Below, in pieces: positions 25,911 to 35,968 of a stretch of DNA of 64,000 nt. Source of the DNA: Agarivorans aestuarii. GTDB taxonomy: Bacteria; Pseudomonadota; Gammaproteobacteria; Enterobacterales; Celerinatantimonadaceae. Every line of letters begins with the position of its first letter. The stretch's first letter is position 1. The notes under the pieces were generated by a model that was not told the origin of the DNA, ran no database searches, and saw nothing but the letters and a program-made list of their open reading frames with translations. The stretch covers positions 3,213,001 to 3,277,000 of the forward strand of contig NZ_AP023033.1 in the NCBI RefSeq assembly GCF_019670125.1. Direction: 5' to 3'. Made by a program: the position numbers and the translations under genes.

Positions 25911-26060
25911 TAAGGAAGTTGGGTTACTAGAAGGTTTTTTAGCTGCAAAAAAATCGCAGGCTTGGCGATCAGCCATGGTTGGCTGTTCCCATGCTCCGCA
26001 AAGATCTTTTTGGTTTTCACGTGTTCGGGTAAATTGCCTACATTGTCCACACTTGTTCAT
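25911..26060 (-). CDS. Small Cys-rich protein, 49 residues
   Basis: Not recognised. Reading: MNKCGQCRQFTRTRENQKDL, then CGAWEQPTMADRQACDFFAA, then KKPSSNPLP. Four Cys in CGQC...CGAW...CDFF could bind zinc or a cluster. An AAGGA site 8 bases before the ATG and the clean frame support it as a gene although it is short. It lies between the DUF3297 gene and a small membrane protein gene, all on the same strand. Confidence 0.6.
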
Positions 26061-26140
26061 ACTCTATTCCTTGAGGTTAAAACACCCCAAGAGGCTAAGT
26101 AATAAAGCGCAATAAGCTTTTGATATAAATCAATATACCC

Positions 26141-26455
26141 TTACTCAAGCAAGAGCGATTTAAGCGCTTTGCGAATAAGTGTGTCGGTTATTTCACTGCT
26201 TACTACACGTGCAGCTAACAAACCCAGTACACCTGCTATGGCTAAGATCCAAATGGTTAAACCAAAGAGTAAATAGCTGCCACCAAGCAATAGCAACAAT
26301 AAACCTAAACGCACTAAATGAGTAATTAACGGAAAAACTGGCAAAGAACTGGAAGCATTAACCTGCTCACAAGCCTGCTCTAACAAGTCAAACTGCTTAT
26401 CTCTTTCTAGATGAGCAATTTCTTCGAAATAATCTATGTAAGGTTTAACGTCCAT
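26141..26455 (-). CDS. Small membrane protein of unknown function
   Basis: Not recognised. The 104-residue protein has an acidic, helical N-terminus (IDYFEEIAHLERDKQFDLLE), two adjacent membrane helices (about residues 42-82, LVRLGLLLLLLGGSYLLFGL and TIWILAIAGVLGLLAARV), and an amphipathic tail (DTLIRKALKSLLLE). Nothing in the context assigns a role. Confidence 0.55.
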   Translation of the reverse strand: MDVKPYIDYFEEIAHLERDKQFDLLEQACEQVNASSSLPVFPLITHLVRLGLLLLLLGGSYLLFGLTIWILAIAGVLGLLAARVVSSEITDTLIRKALKSLLLE

Positions 26456-26660
26456 GTTTACTCTAGCGATAGGGGTATAGAACCCATTTTACAATAAACT
26501 ACGAGGTTTATCGCCGCCTACGATTAATGTGTAAAAAGCAGTGTAGATGGTTACACTTGAGTAAAATTTTTTACCAGCCTGTTGGTATCTAGTCACAGCC
26601 TAAACTAAGGCAAACAAGGCAAACAAGGCAAAGGACTAAGCTTTGCCTCCCGCCATAAAA

Positions 26661-28160
26661 TCACTTCTGGGTTTGATACAAGGCAACTCGTTGCTCCAGC
26701 GAAAGCATGGTATTAGCGACTTTTTCAGCGGTGTCGGCAAGCAACTGGCTTTGCTCAATTAACACGGTATTTTTGTCTCTTATTTCGTTAATACTTTGTT
26801 CTATCTGGTTACAAGCATCGGTTTGTTCGGTGGTGCTATTAGCTATTTGGGTATTTACATCGCGCATATCACTTACGCTCTGATTAATTTGAGAAAGAGT
26901 GCTACCGCCAGACTCAATTTTGGCTTTAGATTCATCGGAATACACCAGCCCTTTTTGCATTGAATCCACCACTTGCGAAGCGTTAGTTTGCAAGGTATCG
27001 ATGATTTGATTAACCTCTCCAGTCGATTGCTGGGTTCTGGCTGCCAATGCTCGCACTTCATCAGCCACTACCGCAAAACCGCGCCCTAACTCGCCTGCAC
27101 GGGCGGCTTCAATGGCTGCGTTTAAGGCCAACAAATTAGTTTGTTCCGATATCGCTTTAATCACTTCGATAACTGCATTAATTCCCTGCACATTTTCATT
27201 AAGTTGGCTGGTATAAACTTCTGAATCACTAAGCAAGCTATTTAGTGTTTGCGTGGCAGCTACCGATTCATCTACATCTTTTGAACCAGACTGAATTTGT
27301 GTCTCTACAGATTCCGCCGCATTTGCCGCATTGCTGGCATTGTCAGACACGTTACGCGCCGAATGAGATAACTGCACAGAGGCGCTAGCAACAGAATCAC
27401 TTTGCTGCATTTGCTGCATAACAATTTCTTTGGTTTCGCTACTTTGTTGGTTAAGCCCACTCACTAAATCATTTATATCCACAATAGATTGTTTTAAGTC
27501 GCTAAACAGCTCATTGAATTCGGTTATTAAAGTATTAAAGGCAATCACCGTGGGGTGCTCAGTATTGCTGGTAATAGTGGCGGTAAGGTCTTTATTTTCG
27601 GCCAACTTATCGACGGCCAAAATAACCGAATTCGATACCTTCGCATCCTTAGCCATGTTGATCGCGTAAAAAATCAGTACCCCGCTTTCTACCACCACAA
27701 AAGCTGCATGCACAAAAGCCGTTCCCCAGGAACAACCGGTGCTATATAAAATCACTGGTATACCGCCCAAGCTCGCATCATTTAGCTGCAAAGCAGTAAA
27801 CACCAAGTGATGCACTGCAATTAGTCCAGCTGCAGCCACCACCGGTAACCAATCTTTGTAGATCAATACAAAAGCTAGGGCCGCAAAGATATGAAAATGC
27901 ATTTCTAATCGGCCCAATTGAGCCTGAATCATTACCATGGAATACACCATCAGCAACATGGCATTTATGCAAGAAGACAGGCGAGTGCCGCGCATATACG
28001 TATAGTTAAGCAAGGCTACAATAGAGATGAGCACCGACATGGTTAGCGCAAAAGAATGGCTTGCGTAACCAATAGGTACCAGCAGCCCTACTACTGGTAA
28101 ATGAGCCAACAGAATATACAGCACCTGCTTGTCGGCTAGCTGTGCAGAGTTAGAAATCAT
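26661..28160 (-). CDS. Methyl-accepting chemotaxis protein with polytopic membrane sensor
   Basis: The 499-residue receptor has about six membrane helices in residues 1-190 in place of a periplasmic sensor. They contain a His-rich part ([20 protein letters not shown]) that could bind metal or haem. A linker follows, then a full MCP signalling domain with the tip [20 protein letters not shown] and [15 protein letters not shown]. There is no C-terminal CheR-docking pentapeptide. The start overlaps the stop of the SCO-like gene by ATGA, so the pair is translationally coupled. Sensing copper, oxygen or redox state through the membrane is an inference from that partner and the His residues. Confidence 0.85.
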   Translation of the reverse strand: MISNSAQLADKQVLYILLAHLPVVGLLVPIGYASHSFALTMSVLISIVALLNYTYMRGTRLSSCINAMLLMVYSMVMIQAQLGRLEMHFHIFAALAFVLIYKDWLPVVAAAGLIAVHHLVFTALQLNDASLGGIPVILYSTGCSWGTAFVHAAFVVVESGVLIFYAINMAKDAKVSNSVILAVDKLAENKDLTATITSNTEHPTVIAFNTLITEFNELFSDLKQSIVDINDLVSGLNQQSSETKEIVMQQMQQSDSVASASVQLSHSARNVSDNASNAANAAESVETQIQSGSKDVDESVAATQTLNSLLSDSEVYTSQLNENVQGINAVIEVIKAISEQTNLLALNAAIEAARAGELGRGFAVVADEVRALAARTQQSTGEVNQIIDTLQTNASQVVDSMQKGLVYSDESKAKIESGGSTLSQINQSVSDMRDVNTQIANSTTEQTDACNQIEQSINEIRDKNTVLIEQSQLLADTAEKVANTMLSLEQRVALYQTQK

Positions 28161-28741
28161 AATAAATCACCTTGTTGCAATAACTTAAAATCGGTAACTA
28201 CCTGGCCAATATCAAGGTTTTGCTGGGTATACACCAAGCTCACTTCACCTAAAGGATTAAGCAGGTACAAGTATGCTGAGTGGTCAACAACCTGCTGGTC
28301 GAAACTGGTTGAGACATAACCCGGAAAGCGTTGTGAAACCTCGATAGATTGCTGAAAATCAGCAACCTGACGAAACTCCACCTTGTTTAACATCGCAGAG
28401 CTAAAGGCCTGTTGAGGGGCGGACATCACTAAATCAATATACAAAAACTGGGCGCCTTGTAATGCCGTATCATCGGCTAAGGCTGCTAAATTGAGTAACT
28501 GGCGAGGGCAAGCCTGACTACAGCCCTGAAAGCCCAAAAACAAATAAGTATATTTGCCATGGTAATCACTAAGCTCACCCTGCTGATTTAGCAAAATATT
28601 GTAAGCCTGCGCTTGGCTAAGTTGCCCATAAAAATCGCCAGTTTGGGAAACTGGTTTTACAAATGGCAAAGCAAAAGCAAACATAACTGGGCAAACAAAC
28701 AGTAAAAGTGCCCTAAATTTAACGAGATACTTGTTCATCAT
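28157..28741 (-). CDS. SCO1/SenC-like thioredoxin-fold protein
   Basis: SCO proteins bind copper through CxxxC and a distal His and help assemble cytochrome oxidase or buffer copper. The 194-residue protein has a membrane-anchoring N-terminus ([20 protein letters not shown]), [20 protein letters not shown] with the CxxxC, and [17 protein letters not shown] with the expected His. It is N-terminally anchored with the domain outside the cytoplasm. No oxidase gene is near. Coupling to a chemoreceptor gene instead is unusual and suggests a signalling role. Confidence 0.8.
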   Translation of the reverse strand: MMNKYLVKFRALLLFVCPVMFAFALPFVKPVSQTGDFYGQLSQAQAYNILLNQQGELSDYHGKYTYLFLGFQGCSQACPRQLLNLAALADDTALQGAQFLYIDLVMSAPQQAFSSAMLNKVEFRQVADFQQSIEVSQRFPGYVSTSFDQQVVDHSAYLYLLNPLGEVSLVYTQQNLDIGQVVTDFKLLQQGDLL

Positions 28742-28903
28742 TTCAGCTTAGTTGCAGCCAAGCTAGTAACCCAGTTATCAGTAATCGAGTTTTTGAACTG
28801 TCTCTCATTTTTTAGCGAGGCAATAGCCATGCGAATAAAGGCCATAGAGAAAAGAAAAAGCGAATGCCCAGCACTCGCTTGTTAATGGAGACGTTGATTT
28901 AAA

Positions 28904-29725
28904 CTATACCTGCCAAGCACCTGCTGCATGAGCTTCAGCTGCATAGCTAGAAAATGATTTAGGTTTGCGCCCCAAAGCTTGCTCTACCCCCTTGCACAAA
29001 TGGCTATTTCGACCATCCATTACCGACCCAAATAACTCCTTCATTAGCCATAGCATATCTGCTGGCATGCCTTGTTTTTTTAGCGCTTCAACAAACTGAC
29101 TTACGCTAATTTCGATAAACTCAATGGGCTTATTTTGCGCTTGAGCAACTTGCGTCACGCAGTCGCGCAGGGTTAATAATTCGGGGCCAGTTACTTCAAA
29201 CAAAGTATTTCCTAAAGCGGGTTTAGTTAAACAAGCTACTGCTACTTCGGCAATGTCGTCTACATCAACAAAAGGTTCGAGCACGTCTGCGGCGGGTAAA
29301 GCTACTTGCCCGGCTAAAACAGACTCTATTAAAAAGCCCTCGCTAAAGTTTTGCGAAAACCAACTGGCTCGCACTACATTCCACTTCAAACCGCTATTAA
29401 TGAGTTGCTGCTCTGCCTGCTCGGCGCCTTGCTCACCTCTGCCCGATAGCAACACTAGGTGTTTTATGCCGGCTTTTTTAGCCTGTACGATAAACTCCGC
29501 AATGTGTTGTTTGGCGGCGGGAACCGCCAGATCGGGTTGGTAAGTTACGTAAGCAGACTCGCAACCCTGCATTGCCTCTAGCCAAGTATCTGGTTTGAGC
29601 CAATCAAAAGCTGGAGAGCTTGAGCGGGAAACACCGCGAGTACTAATGCCTTTAGCTTGCAGTAGTGATTCTACGCGACGTCCGGTTTTACCTTTTGCGC
29701 CAATAATTAAGGTGGTTGCTGTCAT
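28904..29725 (-). CDS. NmrA-like NAD(P)-binding SDR family oxidoreductase
   Basis: A 273-residue atypical short-chain dehydrogenase. The N-terminus TLIIGAKGKTGRRVESLL is the NADP-binding GxxGxxG. KHLVLLSGRG, WNVVRASWFSQNF, and DVDDIAEVAVACL follow as in NmrA/quinone-reductase QOR2-like proteins. The classic YxxxK is replaced, as in NmrA-type members. It is divergent from an AraC-type regulator, which probably controls it. Confidence 0.85.
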   Translation of the reverse strand: MTATTLIIGAKGKTGRRVESLLQAKGISTRGVSRSSSPAFDWLKPDTWLEAMQGCESAYVTYQPDLAVPAAKQHIAEFIVQAKKAGIKHLVLLSGRGEQGAEQAEQQLINSGLKWNVVRASWFSQNFSEGFLIESVLAGQVALPAADVLEPFVDVDDIAEVAVACLTKPALGNTLFEVTGPELLTLRDCVTQVAQAQNKPIEFIEISVSQFVEALKKQGMPADMLWLMKELFGSVMDGRNSHLCKGVEQALGRKPKSFSSYAAEAHAAGAWQV

Positions 29726-29859
29726 CTTGTGCTCCTAAATATCTGTTAAAGACCTGGTGTGTTAATCACCTATTTAGTATTTGATAAAGCAACTGGATGT
29801 TTAATACCCCTAAAGCTACAATTTTTAACTATTCGTCCAAATTAACGAGGTTAAGGCTT

Positions 29860-30804
29860 ATGTCCATCAATCCGGTATTTTTTCCTACAGCCAACGACCC
29901 TTTGGGAGAAACGTTGCATCAACTGCGGGTAGATGGCGGATTGTATTGTCGCTCGGTGTTGCGCGGGGACTGGTCAATTTCTATGCCTCTTTTGCCAGGC
30001 AAGTTGATGTTTCACATAGTGACTAAAGGCCAGTGCTGGTTGTGTATTGCCAATCAAGCCCCGCAACAACTAAAACAAGGCAGTTTGGTATTAATACCGC
30101 ATACACTTGGTCATACCTTAACGAGCAATCCTCAACTAAGCCCCACCCCATTGTTTGAGTCAGGAGTAAAACGCCTAAGTGAGAGATACGAAACCTTAGA
30201 GATTAACCAAAGCGGCAAGTTAACAGAGGTAACCTGTGGCGTGCTCGGCTTCGACCAGCTGGCGGCGCAACAACTCATTCAGCAATTGCCGCCAGTATTA
30301 AGCCTGCACCAAAGTGAGTTAGAGCACCCACAATGGCTTACCAGTACCCTTGACCTTATTACCGCTGAAGCGCAGCAACTTAAACCTGGCGGGGAAACCA
30401 TCATTACCCACTTAGCCGATATTTTGGTGATACAGCTCATTCGCCATTGGCTTGAACAAGCGCCACAAGCCAGTGAAGGTTGGTTGGGAGCATTACGCGA
30501 TAAACAAATAGGCATCGCCTTACGGGCGATTCACCACCAACCAGAAAAAAGCTGGACAGTGGCAAGCCTAGCCCAAGAATGTGGTATGTCGCGCTCGGGG
30601 TTTTCTGCCCGCTTTAGCCAACTCATTGGCAACAGCGTTAAAAACTACCTCACTCAATGGCGAATGAACCTCGCTCATCAGCGCTTACAGCAACAGCATA
30701 TTCCGTTAATAGAACTGGCCGAAGAACTCGGCTATAACTCTGAAGCGGCCTTTTCTCGGGCATTTAAGCGGGTAATTGGTGTCTCTCCCGGTAAAGTGCT
30801 TTAA
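29860..30804 (+). CDS. AraC family transcriptional regulator with cupin domain
   Basis: The N-terminal half is the AraC cupin_6 type: LHQLRVDGGLYCRSVLRGDW, KLMFHIVTKGQCWLC, and LVLIPHTLGHTL. The C-terminal half has two helix-turn-helices: WTVASLAQECGMSRSGFSAR and LIELAEELGYNSEAAFSRAF. I start at 29860 because GAGG/AAGG lies before it and the cupin begins there, giving 314 residues; the frame extends to 29797. It is divergent from the NmrA-type gene, its likely target. Confidence 0.88.
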   Translation: MSINPVFFPTANDPLGETLHQLRVDGGLYCRSVLRGDWSISMPLLPGKLMFHIVTKGQCWLCIANQAPQQLKQGSLVLIPHTLGHTLTSNPQLSPTPLFESGVKRLSERYETLEINQSGKLTEVTCGVLGFDQLAAQQLIQQLPPVLSLHQSELEHPQWLTSTLDLITAEAQQLKPGGETIITHLADILVIQLIRHWLEQAPQASEGWLGALRDKQIGIALRAIHHQPEKSWTVASLAQECGMSRSGFSARFSQLIGNSVKNYLTQWRMNLAHQRLQQQHIPLIELAEELGYNSEAAFSRAFKRVIGVSPGKVL

Positions 30805-30925
30805 CTAAGTAAGGGGTTGTTGACTCTAGTATTACGTCACACTATCGCCAGAGATTAGGCAGGTTTACACATCTTTACACTGCAGCTGTTAGTTTAAAAA
30901 AAAGGAATTTTTAAGGTACACGTCA

Positions 30926-32170
30926 GTGATGATAAAACAGTTTACGACTCAACTTGGTTTGGTACTTTTACTCAGTGCTTGTGGTGGCGGTGGTGAAACA
31001 AGCTCAAGTGGTGACAATACCGAAGTTGCCCCTCCTATCACCGAGCCAGAATCAGCGCTAAACTTACCCGAAGAGCATTTTAATTACGCCAATATTGCCC
31101 TACCCTCTCACTACACTGAAAACAACTTTCCGGCGCAATCTCAGTTTCAACATGCCGCCATCGAGTTTGACAATACACCAGTAGACAACCCCGTTACCGA
31201 TGCTGGCGCCACCTTAGGCCGAGTACTTTTCTACGATAAAAAGCTAAGCGCCAACGGCACCACAGCCTGCGCATCTTGTCACTTAGCGGAACATGGCTTC
31301 TCAGACCCGCGAGTGCAAAGCATTGGTTTTGATGGCGAACTAACCCGCCGTCATTCAATGAGTATTGTTAACGCGCGTTTTTATTTTAGTGGCACGTTCT
31401 TTTGGGACGAGCGAGCAGCAACTTTAGAAGAACAAGTGCTTATGCCATTTCAAGATCCGATAGAAATGGGGCTGATCCTCGCAGAGCTAGAAGAAATAGT
31501 TTCCAACCAAACATACTACCCTGCACTGTTTAACGATGCCTTTGGTGATGAGAGCATTTCCAGTGACCGTATTGCTAAAGCCTTAGCCCAATTTGTAAGA
31601 AGCATGGTAAGTACTACTGCCAAATATGATGTAGCCAGAAGTGAGGTGCTATCACCACGTGTTGATTTCCCAGGTTTTAGCGCCCAAGAAAACCTGGGTA
31701 AAGATCTCTTCTTGTTACCAAGAGAAAATGAAAATGGAGATAGTGCCAATTGCGCGGGTTGCCATGTTAGTGAGGCATTTGTAGGCCCAATACCCAATGG
31801 CCCAGTACTTAGAACTACCGCCACGGTAAACGGACTAGATGCGATATCCACCGATGATTTAGGTATTGCAGAAACAACCGGCAACAGCAACGACAGCGGA
31901 AAATTTAAAGCACCTTCACTGCGCAACATTGCTATTCGTCCGCCCTATATGCACGACGGTCGTTTTGCCAACTTAGAGCAAGTGATAGATCATTACAGCA
32001 ACGGTATTCAACTACACCCAAACCTAAGACCCCCACTGTTAGACTCAAATGGCCAAGCCTTCCAATTCAACTTTAATGAAGAGGAGAAGCAAGCTCTCAT
32101 CGCCTTCTTAAACACCCTTACCGACCATGAGATGTTGGCCGATGAAAAATACAGTGACCCTTTTAATTAG
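30926..32170 (+). CDS. Di-haem cytochrome c peroxidase / MauG family lipoprotein
   Basis: The 414-residue protein begins with a lipoprotein signal (FTTQLGLVLLLSACGGGG), then has two c-type haem sites, CASCH near residue 114 and CAGCH near 279. Between them are FYDKKLSANGTTACASCH, FFWDERAATLEEQVLMPFQDP, and NARFYFSGTFFWD. Near the end are KFKAPSLRNIAIRPPYMHDG and FLNTLTDHEML, all characteristic of the bacterial CCP/MauG family. It reduces peroxide or oxidises a partner in the periplasm. The start is a GTG 9 bases after AAGG; an ATG follows directly. It is a single gene. Confidence 0.9.
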   Translation: MMIKQFTTQLGLVLLLSACGGGGETSSSGDNTEVAPPITEPESALNLPEEHFNYANIALPSHYTENNFPAQSQFQHAAIEFDNTPVDNPVTDAGATLGRVLFYDKKLSANGTTACASCHLAEHGFSDPRVQSIGFDGELTRRHSMSIVNARFYFSGTFFWDERAATLEEQVLMPFQDPIEMGLILAELEEIVSNQTYYPALFNDAFGDESISSDRIAKALAQFVRSMVSTTAKYDVARSEVLSPRVDFPGFSAQENLGKDLFLLPRENENGDSANCAGCHVSEAFVGPIPNGPVLRTTATVNGLDAISTDDLGIAETTGNSNDSGKFKAPSLRNIAIRPPYMHDGRFANLEQVIDHYSNGIQLHPNLRPPLLDSNGQAFQFNFNEEEKQALIAFLNTLTDHEMLADEKYSDPFN

Positions 32171-32320
32171 GCACTAAATGTTTACATGGTGCGCATTGTA
32201 GATATAAGCATTCTGGTATTCACAACATCACTCACTGCTATATACTGCGCGCCCTTATTGATTGACAACTGCCTTGGTAAAACAACTTATAATACCAATG
32301 CAGCTAATGGAGATTTACCT

Positions 32321-32878
32321 TTGAAAAGATTCATTTCAGCTATCGCGCTTAGCGCCCTAATTTCTGCTCCTGCCTTTGCCGAATCCCCCGTAATGTTCTC
32401 AACTATTAACGGCTACAACGCGCCTGATTCAGATGCTGTTGGCGGCGTACGTTTATCAGTACTTCATGGTCAAGTAGACGAAGTAAGAGGTGTAGACTTC
32501 TCGGTATTAGGTATGTCTGAAACCAAGCGCACCACCGGCATCAACTTTGGACTATTTTTTGGTGGCGCTAAAGTAACCGAAGAAATGAAAGGAGCATCTT
32601 TAGGTTTATTTAACTGGAATACCGGCTCAACTACCGGTGTTAACTTGGCCGCAGTAAACATTACTAACGATGTAAACGGCCTAAACTGGAGTGCGGTAAA
32701 CGTATCAGAAGGGTACACAAAAGCAGACTTAGGCTTGGCCAGCATTTCAGAAAAGTCTAACTTCCAGTTAGGTGTATTTAACATGACCAAAGAAATCGAC
32801 GGCGTTCAAATTGGCCTAATCAACTGTGCCGACAATGGCTTCTTTAAGTGCTTCCCAATTTTGAACTTTGCTAAATAA
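32321..32878 (+). CDS. Secreted beta-repeat protein resembling the VC2662 family
   Basis: A 185-residue exported protein, starting at a TTG that is 8 bases after GGAG, with a clear signal sequence (LKRFISAIALSALISAPAFA|ES). The mature part is built of short repeats with G(L/V)xxxxxNxT spacing (GVNLAAVNITNDVNGLNWSA, GVQIGLINC), like small surface-repeat proteins of vibrios, and ends with KCFPILNFAK. An upstream ATG frame to 32186 includes no ribosome site and would bury the signal peptide. Function unknown. A terminator follows. Confidence 0.72.
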   Translation: MKRFISAIALSALISAPAFAESPVMFSTINGYNAPDSDAVGGVRLSVLHGQVDEVRGVDFSVLGMSETKRTTGINFGLFFGGAKVTEEMKGASLGLFNWNTGSTTGVNLAAVNITNDVNGLNWSAVNVSEGYTKADLGLASISEKSNFQLGVFNMTKEIDGVQIGLINCADNGFFKCFPILNFAK

Positions 32879-32911
32879 ACTCTGCAAAGCTTAATTGCCA
32901 AGGTTAATCCT

Positions 32912-32937
32912 AGGCCAGCCTATTTGCTGGCCTTTTT
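32912..32937 (+). terminator. Rho-independent terminator
   Basis: AGGCCAGC and GCTGGCCT form an 8-bp stem with a 6-base loop, then a T run, 34 bases after the secreted repeat protein gene. Confidence 0.88.
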
Positions 32938-33079
32938 ATTTCCGCAAACTTCACATCACATAATCCAATAATATTCTGTATTACTTGTATTCCAATCAGT
33001 AACATACACGCTTGTGTAAACTAAAAACAACCCTCACTTGCCTAAGCACTAAGCGCCTTAGGCTCGGATAACGGCCAGC

Positions 33080-33628
33080 ATGTACTTACACTTAGGGATT
33101 AAGAAACGAAACACCAAACGGATTGGCTACAGCCGAGATTACTGTAATTACTGTGAGAAACCAGTGATTGCCGAGCTGTGGCGTTATCGCGCTTGGCTAG
33201 GTTTGTTTTGGATCCCCATTTTACCGTTAAACAAAAGGCAGCATTGGCTTTGTAGCGAATGTAATAATCAAACCGATAGCCGTTACACCAATGGATTAGT
33301 CTCAAAAGTGGTGATTTTGTTATTTTCGCTGATCGTAACCGGCCTACTATTTGACCCAGAAGCATCGCAATACAGTGACTATATTTGGTGGCTGCGTGGC
33401 TTAAGCTTTGCCATCAACATCTTATGCTTTGTTTGGTTACTTAAACACAAAAAGCGCCCTAGCCACAAACAACGGCGAGCCAAGCTAGAACCACTAAAGG
33501 CTGCCCATTGCCACTTTTGCCAAGGCCCTTTGTACATTGGTTTAGAAACCCGCTGTGATACTTGCCAACTAAAGGTTTACAAAACCGTTAAAGACGCAAC
33601 AAACTTAAGTGCTAAGCGCCCTTATTAA
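33080..33628 (+). CDS. Zinc-ribbon membrane protein of unknown function
   Basis: The 182-residue protein carries four CxxC pairs: CNYC and CSEC in the N-terminal part and CHFC and CDTC at the C-terminus. They flank two membrane helices (about residues 75-92, VSKVVILLFSLIVTGLLF, and 105-123, WLRGLSFAINILCFVWLL). The basic linker KHKKRPSHKQRRAK follows the second helix. Both ends are probably zinc ribbons in the cytoplasm. I do not recognise a named family. It is 174 bases ahead of an ABC exporter gene on the same strand. Confidence 0.65.
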   Translation: MYLHLGIKKRNTKRIGYSRDYCNYCEKPVIAELWRYRAWLGLFWIPILPLNKRQHWLCSECNNQTDSRYTNGLVSKVVILLFSLIVTGLLFDPEASQYSDYIWWLRGLSFAINILCFVWLLKHKKRPSHKQRRAKLEPLKAAHCHFCQGPLYIGLETRCDTCQLKVYKTVKDATNLSAKRPY

Positions 33629-33802
33629 ACCTGCTTAACAACACTTACAAAGTGACAATTGTTACACACTTCAAAGACTAGGCTTTGCTATTCTAAGCAC
33701 TTGAAGTCATCGTTATATGAGCAGCACTATCAAGCTTATATTGGGCTTAAACACGCAGTACAAAATAGTTAGCGAAACGCTGGCTACAACCAAGGCTCAG
33801 CA

Positions 33803-35614
33803 ATGCAAACGCAAACAAACAACCATGCGCACAACGCCACCCCAAACTCTGCGCAGCCACAGAAAAAAGCTAAAAACCTGCGCATTTTATTTGAGTTAAT
33901 GGCTTTTATTCGCCCCTATAAAGTGAAAGTAGCAGCGGCATTGCTAGCACTTATTTTTACTGCGTCACTCACCCTCTCGGTGGGCTACGGGGTGCGCATT
34001 TTAATTGATGAAGGTTTCGCTCAGCAGTCGCAACAAGAGCTGGGTAATGCTATTCAGTTTATTCTTGTGGTCACCCTGCTCATTTCTATTGGAACCTTTT
34101 TTCGTTTTTACTTAGTGTCTTCGGTGGGAGAGCGAGTAAGCGCAGACATAAGGTTAGCCGTGTTTAATCACGTAATTACCTTGCACCCAAGCTACTTTGA
34201 AACCAACGGCAGCGGCGACATTATGTCACGCATCACCACCGACACCACCGTATTGCAAAGCATTATTGGCTCGTCATTTTCCATGGCTATGCGCAGTGCC
34301 TTAATGTGTGTGGGCGCAATAATCATGCTGTTTGCCACCAATATAAAGCTCACCCTTATTGTATTAGCCTCGGTGCCCTTTATCTTGGTTCCTATCCTGA
34401 TTTACGGCCGACGTGTTAGAGCCCTCTCACGCCAAAGCCAAGATTCTATGGCCGATGTAGGCAGCTACGCAGGCGAAGCCATTGAACAAATAAAAACGGT
34501 ACAGAGTTACAGTAACGAAGCCCAAGAAAGTGCGCTGTTTTCAAAAGAAGTAGAAAAGGCCTTTGAAGTAGGCAGACAGCGAGTTAAACAACGTGCCATC
34601 TTAATCTCCAGCGTCATCGTGATTGTATTTAGTGCCATTGCCGGCATGTTGTGGGTAGGCGGAAGCGATGTAATTAACGGCGTGATGTCGGCTGGAGATT
34701 TAGCCGCCTTTGTGTTTTATGCCATTATGGTTGCGTCTTCCTTGGCGACCATTTCAGAAGTATTAGGCGAATTACAACGCGCCGCAGGTGCCACCGAACG
34801 TTTGATTGAAATTCTACAAGTAAAAAGCCACATTACCGCACCTAGTCAAGACCTTACCTCAGCTAACGGGTTAAGCGCCGAAGTGGCCTTTAAAGATGTC
34901 ACATTTCACTACCCTTCTAAGCCCGATATTGCAGCAACAGAGCAACTCACATTAAAGGCAGATAAAGGCAAAGTACTGGCACTAGTTGGGCCATCGGGCG
35001 CTGGTAAAACCACCCTGTTCGAATTGCTGCAACGCTTTTACGACCCGCAAATAGGCGAGGTAAGTTTAGGCGGCGTAAACATTCGCCAACTAGAACCTGC
35101 AGCGCTGCGCCAACACATGGCTCTAGTGCCACAACACCCAGCCCTGTTTAGCAGCGACGTATTCCACAACATTCGTTATGGCAATCCCGATGCCAGCAAC
35201 GAACAAGTAATAGAGGCAGCTAAAAAAGCCCACGCCCATGAATTTATTAGCCAATTACCACAAGGCTATAACAGCTTTTTGGGTGAGCGAGGCGTGCGAT
35301 TATCTGGCGGCCAACGCCAGCGCATTGCTATCGCCAGAGCCATATTAAAGAACCCAAGTATATTGTTGCTGGACGAAGCCACCAGCGCCCTAGACAGCGA
35401 AAGCGAACACCACGTTCAGCAAGCCCTGCAAGAGTTAATGAATAAGCGAACTACCTTAATTATTGCTCATCGCCTCTCAACCATTCAGCACGCCGACAAA
35501 ATCGCAGTAATGGACCAAGGCCGCTTAATTGATGTTGGCGATCACCAATCTCTGCTGCAAAGCTGCCCGCTATATCAACGCTTAGTGGTGTTGCAGTTTA
35601 AGCACAATTCTTAG
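33803..35614 (+). CDS. ABC exporter half-transporter (MsbA/multidrug type)
   Basis: The 603-residue fusion has a six-helix membrane domain (residues about 30-340, including GERVSADIRLAVFNHVITLH and GSGDIMSRITTDTTVLQSII), then an ATPase. The ATPase has Walker A GPSGAGKTT, a Q-loop LVPQHPALFSSDVFHNI, the signature [16 protein letters not shown] and Walker B ILLLDEATSALD. This is the type that works as a homodimer and exports lipids or drugs. The chromosomal msbA is normally next to lpxK, which is absent here, so a multidrug or lipid exporter other than MsbA is more likely. AAGG lies before the ATG. Confidence 0.88.
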   Translation: MQTQTNNHAHNATPNSAQPQKKAKNLRILFELMAFIRPYKVKVAAALLALIFTASLTLSVGYGVRILIDEGFAQQSQQELGNAIQFILVVTLLISIGTFFRFYLVSSVGERVSADIRLAVFNHVITLHPSYFETNGSGDIMSRITTDTTVLQSIIGSSFSMAMRSALMCVGAIIMLFATNIKLTLIVLASVPFILVPILIYGRRVRALSRQSQDSMADVGSYAGEAIEQIKTVQSYSNEAQESALFSKEVEKAFEVGRQRVKQRAILISSVIVIVFSAIAGMLWVGGSDVINGVMSAGDLAAFVFYAIMVASSLATISEVLGELQRAAGATERLIEILQVKSHITAPSQDLTSANGLSAEVAFKDVTFHYPSKPDIAATEQLTLKADKGKVLALVGPSGAGKTTLFELLQRFYDPQIGEVSLGGVNIRQLEPAALRQHMALVPQHPALFSSDVFHNIRYGNPDASNEQVIEAAKKAHAHEFISQLPQGYNSFLGERGVRLSGGQRQRIAIARAILKNPSILLLDEATSALDSESEHHVQQALQELMNKRTTLIIAHRLSTIQHADKIAVMDQGRLIDVGDHQSLLQSCPLYQRLVVLQFKHNS

Positions 35615-35968
35615 TCTTTTAAGACATAGCCCCAAAGAGTTTCACAAGCTCTATAAAGCAGCTCACCAAAAATCACTTCACTGCATATTTTTATTTGTCA
35701 CCTAGCAAAACACTACAGTTACAAGCACTCAATTTACAAAGGTTTTTGCTCACAGTTGCTATATTGTTACGCACCGGCCAGATGTTAATTAATTGTTTCA
35801 TTTCGGTTGCGGTCGATTGGCAGTGACAACAAAAGTGCTATTCTTGCCTTTATTGAAAGGGTAGATAAAAAGACAGCCTACTTAATTGAAAGGGTAGATA
35901 AAATGGCAGCCTCCTTAATCAAATAAAGGAGTTCCTCAACAAGCTGATAAAAACTACACGGGGAAGTT
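35615..35968. other. Intergenic region before the sulfotransferase gene
   Basis: A 354-base stretch without a gene on either strand. It is AT-rich and has no clear terminator for the ABC exporter gene. It holds a tandem repeat near its end. Confidence 0.4.
35852..35918 (+). repeat. Two tandem 33-bp repeats upstream of the sulfotransferase gene
   Basis: ATTGAAAGGGTAGATAAAA is repeated with a period of 33 bases (35852 and 35885). Each copy is followed by a related CAGCCTACTTAA / CAGCCTCCTTAA. The pair ends about 50 bases before the start codon, so it may hold protein-binding sites controlling the gene, or be a simple duplication. Confidence 0.6.

Noticed and set aside
26607-26633. Three copies of a 9-base AAGGCAAAC-type repeat before the chemoreceptor terminator region
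   Set aside because: Short and of low complexity, probably slippage; no link to a function.
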